A DNA stretch of 64,000 bases. Source: Bryobacterales bacterium (lineage in GTDB: Bacteria > Acidobacteriota > Terriglobia > Bryobacterales > Bryobacteraceae). Under the pieces are notes generated by a model. It searched no databases. It was not told the origin of the DNA and was given only the letters and a program-made list of their open reading frames with translations. Shown piece by piece: positions 35,626-42,951 of the stretch. The stretch lies in NCBI GenBank assembly GCA_003142185.1, contig PLOR01000010.1:1-64000 (forward strand), in the 5' to 3' direction. A program made the translations under genes and the position numbers. Each line of letters starts with the position of its first letter. Position 1 is the first letter of the stretch.

Positions 35626-36219
35626 TCACATCTCCACAAAATTCCGCACAATCTTCAATCCGACCGGCCCGGACTTCTCCGGATGGAATTGCACGCCGAA
35701 GACGTTGCCGGCTTCGAGCGCCGCCGTGTATGGGGCGGCGTAGGTGCAGATCGCAGCCGCGCGTGCGTCCACCGGCACGTAATAGCTGTGCGCGAAGTAC
35801 ACAAACGGCCGGCCGGGCAAATCGCGCACCAGCTTCGACTCCGGTTTCACTTCCAATTCGTTCCAACCCATGTGCGGTACGCGTGCGTCACTCGGGAAGC
35901 GGCGCACAACGCCGGCGTACAGTCCCAAGCCGCGCACCTCAGGCGCTTCTTCGCTGGCTTCAAACAGCGCCTGCAAACCGAGGCAGATCCCCAGAAACGG
36001 CACACCGGCGCGGATGCGTTCCACCAGCGCCGCGCGCACATCCAGCTCATCCAGCGCCCGCATCATCTGGCCAAAATGACCCACGCCGGGGAGCAGAATC
36101 TTGTCCGCCCGCCGCAAGCCCTCGCAGTCCCGCACCAGCGTGTAGGCGCAGCCCAACTCCGCCAGCGTGTTTTCGACCGACCGCAAATTGCCTGCCCCGT
36201 AATCGAAGATGGTGATCAT
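35626..36219 (-). CDS. hisH: Imidazole glycerol phosphate synthase, glutaminase subunit
   Basis: A 197-residue class I glutamine amidotransferase. The nucleophile Cys is in FLGICLGLQALFEASEE; the His-Glu dyad is in GVQFHPEKSG near the C-terminus. The N-terminus MITIFDYGAGNLRSVENTL is typical. It supplies ammonia to HisF. GGAG precedes the ATG. A 121-nt gap with a hairpin repeat separates it from hisB, the only sizeable gap within the his genes. Confidence 0.97.
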   Translation of the reverse strand: MITIFDYGAGNLRSVENTLAELGCAYTLVRDCEGLRRADKILLPGVGHFGQMMRALDELDVRAALVERIRAGVPFLGICLGLQALFEASEEAPEVRGLGLYAGVVRRFPSDARVPHMGWNELEVKPESKLVRDLPGRPFVYFAHSYYVPVDARAAAICTYAAPYTAALEAGNVFGVQFHPEKSGPVGLKIVRNFVEM

Positions 36220-36279
36220 GAAAGCTCCGTCGCGGCGAGGGCAGTCGTGCCGACATTTCTTGAAGTTCGCTGAGCGAAG

Positions 36280-36333
36280 AAACGTCGAGACGACTCTCGA
36301 CGCTGCAGGCAAGACTGCCCGCGCCACGGCCAC
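36280..36333. repeat. Dispersed hairpin repeat, copy 2 (inside the his operon)
   Basis: CGTCGAGACGACTCTCGACG hairpin followed by the TGCCCGCGCCACGG segment, matching 32218-32271. It lies in the hisB-hisH gap and could affect mRNA processing. Confidence 0.6.
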
Positions 36334-36340
36334 GCCCGCT

Positions 36341-36928
36341 TCATAGCAACCCCTTCGTCGAAGGCAACTGCCCCTTCAACCGCGCATCTTTCGAGCACGC
36401 ATACTGCATCGCCCTGGCCCAGCATTTGAAAATCGCCTCGACCTTGTGATGGCTCGACCGGCCGTACATCACCTTGGCGTGCAGATTCGCGCCCGCGTGA
36501 TTCACGAAGCCGCCAAAGAAATCTTCCAGCAGTTCGGCCTGCAAATCTCCCACCAGCCGCACACGCACCAGGTCTTTGTAGACCAGCGTCGGCCGGCCGC
36601 CCAGATCCACCGCCACCACCGCCAGCGTTTCGTCCATCGGCAACACAAAATACCCGGCGCGATTGATGCCTCTGCGGTCGCCCAGCGCCTGCGCGAAAAG
36701 CTGGCCCAGAACGATCCCCACGTCTTCCACCGTGTGGTGCTGGTCGACATCCAGGTCGCCTTCGGCGTGAAGCTTCAGGTCGAAGCCGCCGTGCTTGGCG
36801 AACAGCTCCAGCATGTGATCGAGAAAACGAACGCCGGTCGATATCTCATAACGGCCGAGGCCTTCGATCTTCAACCGGCCCGCGATGCGCGTCTCCTTGG
36901 TGTCGCGGCGAATAGCGGCCTGTCTCAT
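36341..36928 (-). CDS. hisB: Imidazoleglycerol-phosphate dehydratase
   Basis: A 195-residue monofunctional dehydratase with the Mn-binding His motifs: [20 protein letters not shown], the [17 protein letters not shown] motif, and the second-half copy [20 protein letters not shown] followed by HKVEAIFK. It lacks the fused HAD phosphatase of enterobacterial HisB, so histidinol-phosphatase must come from another protein, probably its neighbour. The ATG overlaps the stop of the HAD gene as ATGA. Confidence 0.97.
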   Translation of the reverse strand: MRQAAIRRDTKETRIAGRLKIEGLGRYEISTGVRFLDHMLELFAKHGGFDLKLHAEGDLDVDQHHTVEDVGIVLGQLFAQALGDRRGINRAGYFVLPMDETLAVVAVDLGGRPTLVYKDLVRVRLVGDLQAELLEDFFGGFVNHAGANLHAKVMYGRSSHHKVEAIFKCWARAMQYACSKDARLKGQLPSTKGLL

Positions 36929-37605
36929 TCTGCGAACACCTCTTCGAGATAGTTGATGTCATCGACAATGGCGTACGCGCCCTGCTCCTGAAAAAGAAAG
37001 ACCAGGTCGATGTAGAGCGGGTTGGAGGGCGGCGCAATTCCGATGAACGGCGCGCCGGCTGCGCGCGCGCATCGCGCGTCATCCACCGTGTCGCCCACGT
37101 AGTAAGCTTTCGCGCCGGGGTTCGCGTCGAGTATTTGCAGCAAGCCCTCCGGATCCGGCTTGTGCCGCCGCACCTCATCCATGCCGACGATGGGCGAAAA
37201 CTCGAGCTCCGGCGCGAACCGCTGTAGGGTCAGCTCGGCTTCCCACTTCGGCCGCCCGGTGAAGAGCGCGAAACGAAATTGCCGGTTGAGTTTTTCGAGC
37301 GTCCCCGGCCGTGCCACCCACTGCTCGCGCAGCATCAGGCCATCCGTTCCATTGCCATGGAAAATCGACTGGAAGTGCACCTTCACTTGCTCAAATGGCG
37401 TGTCGACGCCCGCTTCGGCGACGATGTGGTGCGACAATTTCCAATCGTCGTTCCAACCGCCCTGGTTCTTGAACTGCTGAATTTCGGCGGGCGCGAGCCG
37501 GCGGCCGGTGAAATGCTCCACCGTGCGCGCGATGGTCTCGCGGTAGGATTCCGTGACGTCCACCAGCACGCCGTCCATATCGAAAATCAGGATCGGTTGA
37601 CTCAT
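36925..37605 (-). CDS. HAD phosphatase, likely histidinol-phosphatase
   Basis: A 226-residue HAD subfamily IA protein of the TIGR01548 type. Motif I is FDMDGVLVD (D9, D11), motif [13 protein letters not shown], motif III Lys in RRHKPDPEG, and motif [14 protein letters not shown]. The cap lies between residues about 17 and 90 ([20 protein letters not shown]). It is wedged between hisC and hisB with 4-nt ATGA overlaps on both sides, and no PHP or HisB-N phosphatase is present. I therefore infer that it performs the histidinol-phosphate to histidinol step. The family itself is not biochemically assigned. Confidence 0.85.
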   Translation of the reverse strand: MSQPILIFDMDGVLVDVTESYRETIARTVEHFTGRRLAPAEIQQFKNQGGWNDDWKLSHHIVAEAGVDTPFEQVKVHFQSIFHGNGTDGLMLREQWVARPGTLEKLNRQFRFALFTGRPKWEAELTLQRFAPELEFSPIVGMDEVRRHKPDPEGLLQILDANPGAKAYYVGDTVDDARCARAAGAPFIGIAPPSNPLYIDLVFLFQEQGAYAIVDDINYLEEVFAE

Positions 37606-38687
37606 CGTTGCCAGATCTTCTCGAGCGCTTCCAGCAAACGCCGGGTCTGCTCGCGCGTGCCAACCGTGATGCGGACGCACCCGGGCGCTTCGTAGCTGCG
37701 GTCGCGCACCAGGATGGCCTGCGCGCCCAGCGCCTTGCACACCTCCAGCGCACGCGCGCCAAAGCTCCCCAAAACGAAATTCGCCGAGCTGGGGATGTAA
37801 CGGATGCCCAGCTTTTCCAGGCCATAGCACAACAGTTCGCGCGCGGCCAGCACTTCGGCCACGTAGGTCCGGACATAGTCCGCGTCCGCCACCGCCGCCT
37901 GCGCCGCAATCACCGCCAGCGAGTTCACGCTGTAGGGCGATTGCGCCTTGTGCAGCAAGCGAACATTCGCCTCGTGCGAAAACAGGCAGCCCAGCCGCAT
38001 GCCCGCCATGCCGAACACTTTCGAAAACGTGCGGCTCACGAACAGGTTCGGCACGCGCTCGATTTCGCCGAGCGCCGTCACGCCGCTGAACTCGAAGTAT
38101 GCTTCGTCGACCAGCACCACACACTTGCGCGCGCGGTGCAGAATGCGCTCGATCCCTAATAGCGAAACGCCGGTTCCGGTTGGGTTGTTGGGATTCGCCA
38201 GCAGGATGGCGCGCGTTTCCGGCGTGATCGCCTCCAGCAGCGCATCCAGCGGAAACTCCATCCCCGGCGGCGCGTATTCCACTTCGCGAATCCGCGCGCC
38301 CGCAACTTCCGCGTAGAAGCGATACATGGCGTAGGCCGGCTTCAGCAGCAGCACTTCCTGGTGATCGTCCACGTAGGTGTTGATGAAAACCTGGATCGCC
38401 TCATCGGTGCCGTTGGTAAAAACGAACTGCTCCGGCCGCACGCCGAAATAACTCGCAATCGTCTGTTTGGCGTCGCCGTATTCCGGATACACTGCCAGGC
38501 TCGCCGCATCGAGCGCTTGAGCCAGCGCTTCGATCACGCGCGGCGAGCAGCCCACCGTGTTTTCGTTGAAGTCCAGCCGCAGTTTGCCCGCGCGCCCCGC
38601 CGTGGGCGGCGAATAGGGCGCCATGGCCAGCACGGCCGGCCGCGGCTGAATGGCGCCTCGCGGCAGCTTGGGCGGTTTACCGCGCAT
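37602..38687 (-). CDS. hisC: Histidinol-phosphate aminotransferase
   Basis: A 361-residue fold-type I PLP enzyme. RLDFNENTVGCSPRVIEALA is the N-terminal signature; FTNGTDEAIQVFINTYV, LANPNNPTGTGVSL and VVLVDEAYFEFSG follow; the PLP Lys is in SRTFSKVFGMAGMRLGC and an Arg for the carboxylate is in GCVRITVGTREQTRR. Its stop overlaps the HAD start (ATGA), and its own start overlaps the 3' end of hisD by 11 nt. It transaminates imidazole acetol phosphate. Confidence 0.97.
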   Translation of the reverse strand: MRGKPPKLPRGAIQPRPAVLAMAPYSPPTAGRAGKLRLDFNENTVGCSPRVIEALAQALDAASLAVYPEYGDAKQTIASYFGVRPEQFVFTNGTDEAIQVFINTYVDDHQEVLLLKPAYAMYRFYAEVAGARIREVEYAPPGMEFPLDALLEAITPETRAILLANPNNPTGTGVSLLGIERILHRARKCVVLVDEAYFEFSGVTALGEIERVPNLFVSRTFSKVFGMAGMRLGCLFSHEANVRLLHKAQSPYSVNSLAVIAAQAAVADADYVRTYVAEVLAARELLCYGLEKLGIRYIPSSANFVLGSFGARALEVCKALGAQAILVRDRSYEAPGCVRITVGTREQTRRLLEALEKIWQR

Positions 38688-39945
38688 TGGTCCGCACCTC
38701 CACCGATCGCGCGTGCGCTTCCAAGCCTTCGGCGCGCGCCAGGGTGACGATCGCCGGCTTGATTCGCGCCAATCCCGCCGCGCTCAATTGCTGCACGGAA
38801 ATCACTTTGACGAAATCCGTCACCGCCAGGCCGCCGCGCACACGGGCCGCGCCGCTGGTGGGCAGCACGTGATTCGGTCCGGACGCATAGTCGCCCGCCG
38901 CTTCGGGGCTGTACGGTCCGACGAAGACGCTGCCAGCGTGCTCGATCCCAGCGAGCAGCCGCGCATCCGGGATGCTCAGGTGTTCCGGCGCGAAGCGGTT
39001 GGATATTTCCACCGCTTCCTCGATCGACCGCACCAGCACGATGGCGGAATTGCGCGCGATCGATTGCGCCGCCACGGCCGCGGTCGGCAGCGTGGCAAGC
39101 TGCCGCTCCACTTCTTTCGCCACCGCCGCCGCCAGCCGCCGCGAAGTCGTCAGCAGCAATGCCGTTGCGTCCACATCGTGCTCCGCCTGCGCGAGCAAAT
39201 CGGCGGCCAGATAGCGTGGATCGCTCTCGGTTGCGATAATCAAAATCTCCGTCGGCCCGGCCACGAAGTCGATGCCCACTTCTCCCGCCAGCAGTTTTTT
39301 CGCCGCCGCCACGTAGATGTTGCCCGGCCCCACGATGCGGTCGGCCTTGGGCACGGTGCGCGTGCCGTATGCAAATGCCGCGATGGCTTGCGCGCCGCCC
39401 ATTTCAAAGACGCGCGTGAGGCCCAGCATTGCCGCCGTTCCCCACACCTGGTCCACCGGTTTGGGCGAGGCCACGCAGATGTTCGCGACCCCCGCCACCT
39501 GCGCCGGCACGGCTGTCATCAGAATCGTCGAAGGCAAGGGATAGCGCCCGGCCGGAACATAGGCGGCGACCGTCCCGAGTGGCCGGACCACTTGCCCTAC
39601 GCGCACGCCGCCCGATTGCCGCATCCATGCCCGCGGCATCTGCCGCCGCGCGAAATCGCGTATGTTGGCGGCAGCGGTCCGCACCGCGCGCCGGAATTCC
39701 GGGCTCAGCCGCCGCCGCGCGGCCGCCAGATCCTCTTCGGAAACGCGCACCGTGCGCCGTGCCAAGCCGTCGAACTTGCGCGCGTATTCGAGCAGCGCCC
39801 GGTCGCCGCGCTTGCGGACGTCTTCGAGGATCGGCCGCACCACCGCCTCCGCCGCCTCCATCCGCGCCGCCCGCCGCGCAAACAGTGCGCTCGAATCTTC
39901 ACTTTTGATAATGCGAATCACGGGGCTCTTGATAATCCGAATCAC
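38677..39945 (-). CDS. hisD: Histidinol dehydrogenase
   Basis: A 422-residue HisD, catalysing the last two oxidations to histidine. [20 protein letters not shown], the [16 protein letters not shown] motif, [12 protein letters not shown], and [20 protein letters not shown] with its base His and Zn ligands are all present. Its GTG start overlaps the hisG stop as GTGA. Odd: the first 16 codons are a tandem duplication (MIRIIKSP, then VIRIIKSE), so there are two GTG starts 24 nt apart, at 39945 and 39921. Confidence 0.97.
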   Translation of the reverse strand: MIRIIKSPVIRIIKSEDSSALFARRAARMEAAEAVVRPILEDVRKRGDRALLEYARKFDGLARRTVRVSEEDLAAARRRLSPEFRRAVRTAAANIRDFARRQMPRAWMRQSGGVRVGQVVRPLGTVAAYVPAGRYPLPSTILMTAVPAQVAGVANICVASPKPVDQVWGTAAMLGLTRVFEMGGAQAIAAFAYGTRTVPKADRIVGPGNIYVAAAKKLLAGEVGIDFVAGPTEILIIATESDPRYLAADLLAQAEHDVDATALLLTTSRRLAAAVAKEVERQLATLPTAAVAAQSIARNSAIVLVRSIEEAVEISNRFAPEHLSIPDARLLAGIEHAGSVFVGPYSPEAAGDYASGPNHVLPTSGAARVRGGLAVTDFVKVISVQQLSAAGLARIKPAIVTLARAEGLEAHARSVEVRTNAR

Positions 39946-40811
39946 AGCACGATCTTGTTGAGCGGGTACTCCACGATTCCTTGCCCGCCCGCCTGCTTGA
40001 GCCGCGGAATGATATCGCGCACCGTCGATTCATCGAGGATGGTGTTCACCGCCAGCCATTCCTCGTCGCTCAATTGTGAAATGGTGGGCCGCTTCAGCGC
40101 CGGCAGCACCGCCAGCACGGCCTTGAGGTCGTCCCGGTGTACGTTCAGCATCAGCCCCACTTTGCCCAGCGCGTTGATGGCGCCCTGCAGCAGCATCGTC
40201 ATGTCTTCCAGCTTTCGCCGCTTGGCCGCGTCCTCCCACGACGCGCGGTTGGCGATCAATTGCGTGTTCGATTCCATCACCGTGTCGATGATTTTGAGCT
40301 TGTTGGCGCGCAGCGACGAGCCGGTTTCCGTCACCTCGACGATGGCATCGGCCAGCACCGGCGGCTTCACCTCCGTGGCGCCCCAGCTAAATTCCACTTT
40401 CGCCGCCACGCCGTGCCCGGCCAGGTAGCGCCGCGTGGTCTCCACCAGCTCGGTCGCGATGATCTTGCCTCCCAGGTCTTTCACGCTGAGGAACGGCGAG
40501 GCCTCCGGCACCGCCAGCACCCAGCGCACTTTGCCGAAGCTCTGCTTGGCGTAGATCAGGTCCGCCACCGCGACCACTTGCGCGCCGTTCTCTTCGATCC
40601 AATCGCGGCCGGTCAGGCCCGCATCGAGAATGCCGTCCTCCACGTAGCGCGCCATTTCCTGCGCCCGGATCAGCATGCACTCGATCTCCGGATCGTCGAT
40701 GCCGGGAAAATACGACCGGCTGCTGGTGGTGATGACATACCCGGCGCGGCGGAACAGATCCACCGTGGCGTTTTCGAGGCTGCCTTTGGGGATGCCCAGT
40801 TTCAGTTTCAC
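39942..40811 (-). CDS. hisG: ATP phosphoribosyltransferase, long form
   Basis: A 289-residue long-form HisG, the committed step from PRPP and [23 protein letters not shown] starts the catalytic domain; [18 protein letters not shown] and the PRPP loop region [16 protein letters not shown] follow. The C-terminal ACT-like regulatory domain (about 215-289) confers histidine feedback and makes HisZ unnecessary. It begins at a GTG that overlaps the hisI stop (GTGA), with GGAGG about 7 nt upstream. Confidence 0.97.
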   Translation of the reverse strand: MKLKLGIPKGSLENATVDLFRRAGYVITTSSRSYFPGIDDPEIECMLIRAQEMARYVEDGILDAGLTGRDWIEENGAQVVAVADLIYAKQSFGKVRWVLAVPEASPFLSVKDLGGKIIATELVETTRRYLAGHGVAAKVEFSWGATEVKPPVLADAIVEVTETGSSLRANKLKIIDTVMESNTQLIANRASWEDAAKRRKLEDMTMLLQGAINALGKVGLMLNVHRDDLKAVLAVLPALKRPTISQLSDEEWLAVNTILDESTVRDIIPRLKQAGGQGIVEYPLNKIVL

Positions 40812-41188
40812 GCCTTGCCTCCGTAGACCGCTTTGGGATCGTAGGTCCGCTGGTCCACGACTTTCCAAACGCCCGAATCCAGGCGCCGGAAGAAGCAGCT
40901 TTCGTAGCCTTCATGGCAGACGCCGGGGCCCTGCGCTTCCACCTTCACCAGCACCGCATCGCGGTCGCAATCGACGGCGATTTCCTTCACCAGCAGCCGG
41001 TGGCCCGAGCTTTCGCCCTTCAGCCACAGCTTCTGCCGCGAACGGCTCCAGAAGGTCGCAAAGCCGCTTTCCACCGTCTTGCGAAAGGCCTCCTCATTCA
41101 TGAAGCCGACCATCAGCACGCGGCCGCTCGAGTGGTCCTGGATAACGGCGGTGATTAGGCCGCCGGATTTTTCGAAATCGAGATTCAT
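40808..41188 (-). CDS. hisI: Phosphoribosyl-AMP cyclohydrolase
   Basis: A 126-residue monofunctional cyclohydrolase. The signature runs [53 protein letters not shown], then the zinc/magnesium ligands in [12 protein letters not shown] and the Cys pair [13 protein letters not shown]. There is no fused HisE domain and no hisE in the operon. It is the first structural gene of the his operon. The start is the ATG directly after the terminator-like hairpin; an in-frame ATG at 41236 would translate through that hairpin and is not used. Confidence 0.96.
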   Translation of the reverse strand: MNLDFEKSGGLITAVIQDHSSGRVLMVGFMNEEAFRKTVESGFATFWSRSRQKLWLKGESSGHRLLVKEIAVDCDRDAVLVKVEAQGPGVCHEGYESCFFRRLDSGVWKVVDQRTYDPKAVYGGKA

Positions 41189-41196
41189 CGGTAAAC

Positions 41197-41225
41197 AAAA
41201 AAAGCCCGCCGTTTTCGCGGCGGGC
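41197..41225 (-). terminator. Intrinsic terminator of the his leader (attenuator)
   Basis: On the transcript, GCCCGCCG and CGGCGGGC form a perfect 8-bp GC stem with loop CGAAAA, followed at once by seven Ts. It ends 8 nt before the hisI ATG, so if it forms no his mRNA is made. It is helix 3:4 of the attenuator. Confidence 0.85.
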
Positions 41226-41250
41226 GTCCTTTCCATGTGTTTAGTGGAAA

Positions 41251-41313
41251 TTATTGCAGCGCCCGTCGCGTGGAGAGATGGTGATGATGCCGCGCGAGGG
41301 TGACGCTTGCCAT
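41251..41313 (-). CDS. hisL: his operon leader peptide with four consecutive His codons
   Basis: A 20-codon frame, MASVTLARHHHHLSTRRALQ, then TAA. Residues 9-12 are CAT CAT CAC CAT (41278-41289). It sits 62 nt before the hisI start and immediately upstream of the intrinsic terminator, the position of the E. coli his leader peptide (which has seven His). There is no clear Shine-Dalgarno sequence before the ATG; if TGCTACACT is the -10, the message would be leaderless or nearly so. Confidence 0.8.
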   Translation of the reverse strand: MASVTLARHHHHLSTRRALQ

Positions 41314-41396
41314 AAGAAAGTAGTGTAGCACAGCGGCGGATGGCTATACTCAGAGGGAGGTGAATCGATAGGGTGCGCCCGCCGAAACGCCGTCGA

Positions 41397-41475
41397 GGTA
41401 GGACAGTCGATCGTTTTTTGTTGACTGTCGTTAGCCGGCATTGACAGGCCGCAAGAACCGATGGCCTGTCCTACC
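41397..41475. repeat. Composite palindromic repeat (BIME-like), copy 1
   Basis: Outer arms GGTAGGACAG and CTGTCCTACC enclose two hairpins (GACAGTC/GACTGTC and GACAGGCC/GGCCTGTC). The same architecture recurs at 42852-42943. It lies between the his leader and the antitoxin gene. Confidence 0.65.
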
Positions 41476-41511
41476 GTAGACCTCACCCTGCAACGGCGGA
41501 GCGGAAGCTAT

Positions 41512-41931
41512 ATGAGGAAGGCTAAGAAACCGGCTGCTGCCCAAGTTCGTTCCGAATACAAACGCTCGGATTTCGGTCCGTTGGTCCGCGGGAAGTACAT
41601 TCACCGGCTCCGGGCGAGTTCGAACGTGGTAGTGAAGAACCCCGTGCATCCCGGTCGCATTGTCCGGCACGATTGCCTCGAGCCTTTGGGTCTGTCTGTG
41701 ACCGCCGGAGCAAAGATCCTCGGCGTCACCCGGCAGACTCTCACCAAGATCGTTAACGGCAAGTCCGGCATCAGCCCGGAGATGGCGATCCGGCTAACGA
41801 AGGCATTCGGCAGCACGGAGGAGACCTGGTTACGGATGCAACTAGCCTGCGACCTTGCCGCCGCCCGCAAAGACGAGAGCAAAATCAAGGTGCGCCGCCA
41901 GTTCGTCCCGCAAGAATTGCACGTGCAATGA
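41512..41931 (+). CDS. Chimeric HigA-family antitoxin (orphan)
   Basis: A 139-residue protein that joins two antitoxin modules. Residues about 14-41 (SEYKRSDFGPLVRGKY, HRLRASSNVVV) are the conserved N-terminus of small toxin-linked proteins that normally continue LxPxVAxxFP. Here the sequence switches at residue 42 to KNPVHPGRIVRHDCLEPLGL, the start of HigA antitoxins, followed by an XRE helix-turn-helix (VTAGAKILGVTRQTLTKIVN) and SPEMAIRLTKAFGSTEETWL. There is no HigB toxin gene on either side. GGAG lies upstream of the chosen ATG. It may regulate its own promoter or a distant toxin; that is inference. Confidence 0.85.
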   Translation: MRKAKKPAAAQVRSEYKRSDFGPLVRGKYIHRLRASSNVVVKNPVHPGRIVRHDCLEPLGLSVTAGAKILGVTRQTLTKIVNGKSGISPEMAIRLTKAFGSTEETWLRMQLACDLAAARKDESKIKVRRQFVPQELHVQ

Positions 41932-42023
41932 GGCAGGAGGCGGCGCTTGGCCGGGGACTGCCCGTGGGTCCAGATCACCCATACGGGTAGAATGGTGCAA
42001 TTGGTTGCTGTCTCCCCGATTTC

Positions 42024-42827
42024 CTATTCCGCCACGGAGCGCATCGAGAACGTCACGTACGGGAACACCTCCGGAATGTGCGAATCGTAGTGGCCGTGCC
42101 GGTTCCAGGTCCAGCCGGCGCAGGGCTCCAGGCTTTCTCGATGGCGGCCGATCTTTTCGAATCGCGAACAATCGATGCGCCATACATCGCCATCGGCGGG
42201 CGGCAACGATCGGCCATCCGCGATCAGCTCCAGCCCTTTCCACGGAAATGCCAGCTCGACTGTCCAGCCGCGGTCCGTGTTCGTGCGGCTGTTGACGACA
42301 CCGTCCACATGTACCGCGGTTTTCAGCCCCGGGAAATCCCAATCGAGAAATCCCCAACGCTCGCCCCGCGGATGCACGTGGCCGCCCACGCCATCGAGCA
42401 CCATGATGCGTGCGCACGCGGCATCGAACTCCGGCCGCCCGTAATAACGCCCGCCTGGCTGGTGAATGTCTTTCCAGATCCAGAAGGCTTCATAAACCGT
42501 GTTGAGCGCGTTGATTTCGAACTCGTAATAAGCGTCGCGCCCGGCGATGAACAGCTCGATGTCATTCTCTTCCCAGATTTTGGAATCGCGCCCGGTGAGC
42601 GTACCCCAAACGTCGGTCTCCTCGATCCAGAAACCGAAGTAGAGGTAAACGTCATCCCACAGCAGCGCCACGCGCGTATCGAACCAGGCCGGCTCGCCGG
42701 TCACGATGTCGACGAACGGCGCGGACTTGGGCGCGAGGCGCCAGGAAGGCTCATCCAGCTTGCCATCGATCGAGATCGGCCCAGCCGCGCGATAGCACGT
42801 GTAACGGGCAGGTTGAATTTCGGCCAT
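42024..42827 (-). CDS. CBM9/DOMON-like carbohydrate-binding protein
   Basis: A 267-residue protein of the carbohydrate-binding family 9-like group: ISIDGKLDEPSWRLAPKSAP, a VALLWDDVYLYFGFWIEETD strand pair, the EENDIELFIAGRDAYYEFEI core, and a C-terminal GWTVELAFPWKGLELIADGR strand with RIDCSRFEK. The typical motif DGxLDExxW and the NDxxEvfidP-like strand are clear. No signal peptide is seen, so it may be cytoplasmic or the start may be misplaced. No catalytic domain is attached. It probably binds a sugar or a similar ligand. Confidence 0.85.
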   Translation of the reverse strand: MAEIQPARYTCYRAAGPISIDGKLDEPSWRLAPKSAPFVDIVTGEPAWFDTRVALLWDDVYLYFGFWIEETDVWGTLTGRDSKIWEENDIELFIAGRDAYYEFEINALNTVYEAFWIWKDIHQPGGRYYGRPEFDAACARIMVLDGVGGHVHPRGERWGFLDWDFPGLKTAVHVDGVVNSRTNTDRGWTVELAFPWKGLELIADGRSLPPADGDVWRIDCSRFEKIGRHRESLEPCAGWTWNRHGHYDSHIPEVFPYVTFSMRSVAE

Positions 42828-42851
42828 GCTTTATTGTGCGGCATTCCCACT

Positions 42852-42943
42852 GGTAGGACAGACCATCGCCGTTCGTGGTCTGTCATTCGCGCCAGAGTGC
42901 GACAGCTTGACAGACGACAAAAACCGATCGTCTGTCCTACCGG
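42852..42943. repeat. Composite palindromic repeat (BIME-like), copy 2
   Basis: GGTAGGACAGACC...GGTCTGTC hairpin, then GACAGACGA...TCGTCTGTCCTACC hairpin; the outer arms GGTAGGACAG/CTGTCCTACC match the element at 41397-41475. Confidence 0.65.
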
Positions 42944-42951
42944 CTTCCCAA

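Larger units (their letters stand above)
41197..41313 (-). promoter_or_regulatory. Histidine operon leader / transcription attenuator
   Basis: The leader encodes a His-rich peptide and can fold two ways. Segment 1 TCGCGCGG (41290-41297) can pair with segment 2 CCACGCGA (41266-41273; 7 of 8 pairs), with the four His codons in the loop. A ribosome stalled on those codons frees segment 2, whose CGGGCG (41260-41265) pairs with CGCCCG (41221-41226), plus two more pairs after one mismatch. CGCCCG forms the foot of the terminator stem, so the two states exclude each other. Low charged tRNA-His therefore favours read-through. The structure is read from sequence; regulation is inferred. No -35 is clear; TGCTACACT upstream of the leader could be an extended -10. 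Confidence 0.8.

Noticed and set aside
41189-41236. Longer hisI starting at the ATG at 41236
   Set aside because: It would translate through the terminator hairpin and add residues not found in HisI; the ATG at 41188 fits the family start.
41197-41313. T-box riboswitch for the his operon
   Set aside because: No T-box sequence (TGGxACCGCG) or specifier-loop layout; the His-codon leader and overlapping helices explain the terminator.
41241-41486. An 81-codon frame over the his leader on the minus strand
   Set aside because: It overlaps the palindromic repeat, resembles nothing, and its frame differs from the His-run leader peptide, which explains the region better.
41397-42943. CRISPR array
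   Set aside because: Repeats are palindromic, only two, 1.5 kb apart, with genes between; no spacers or cas genes.
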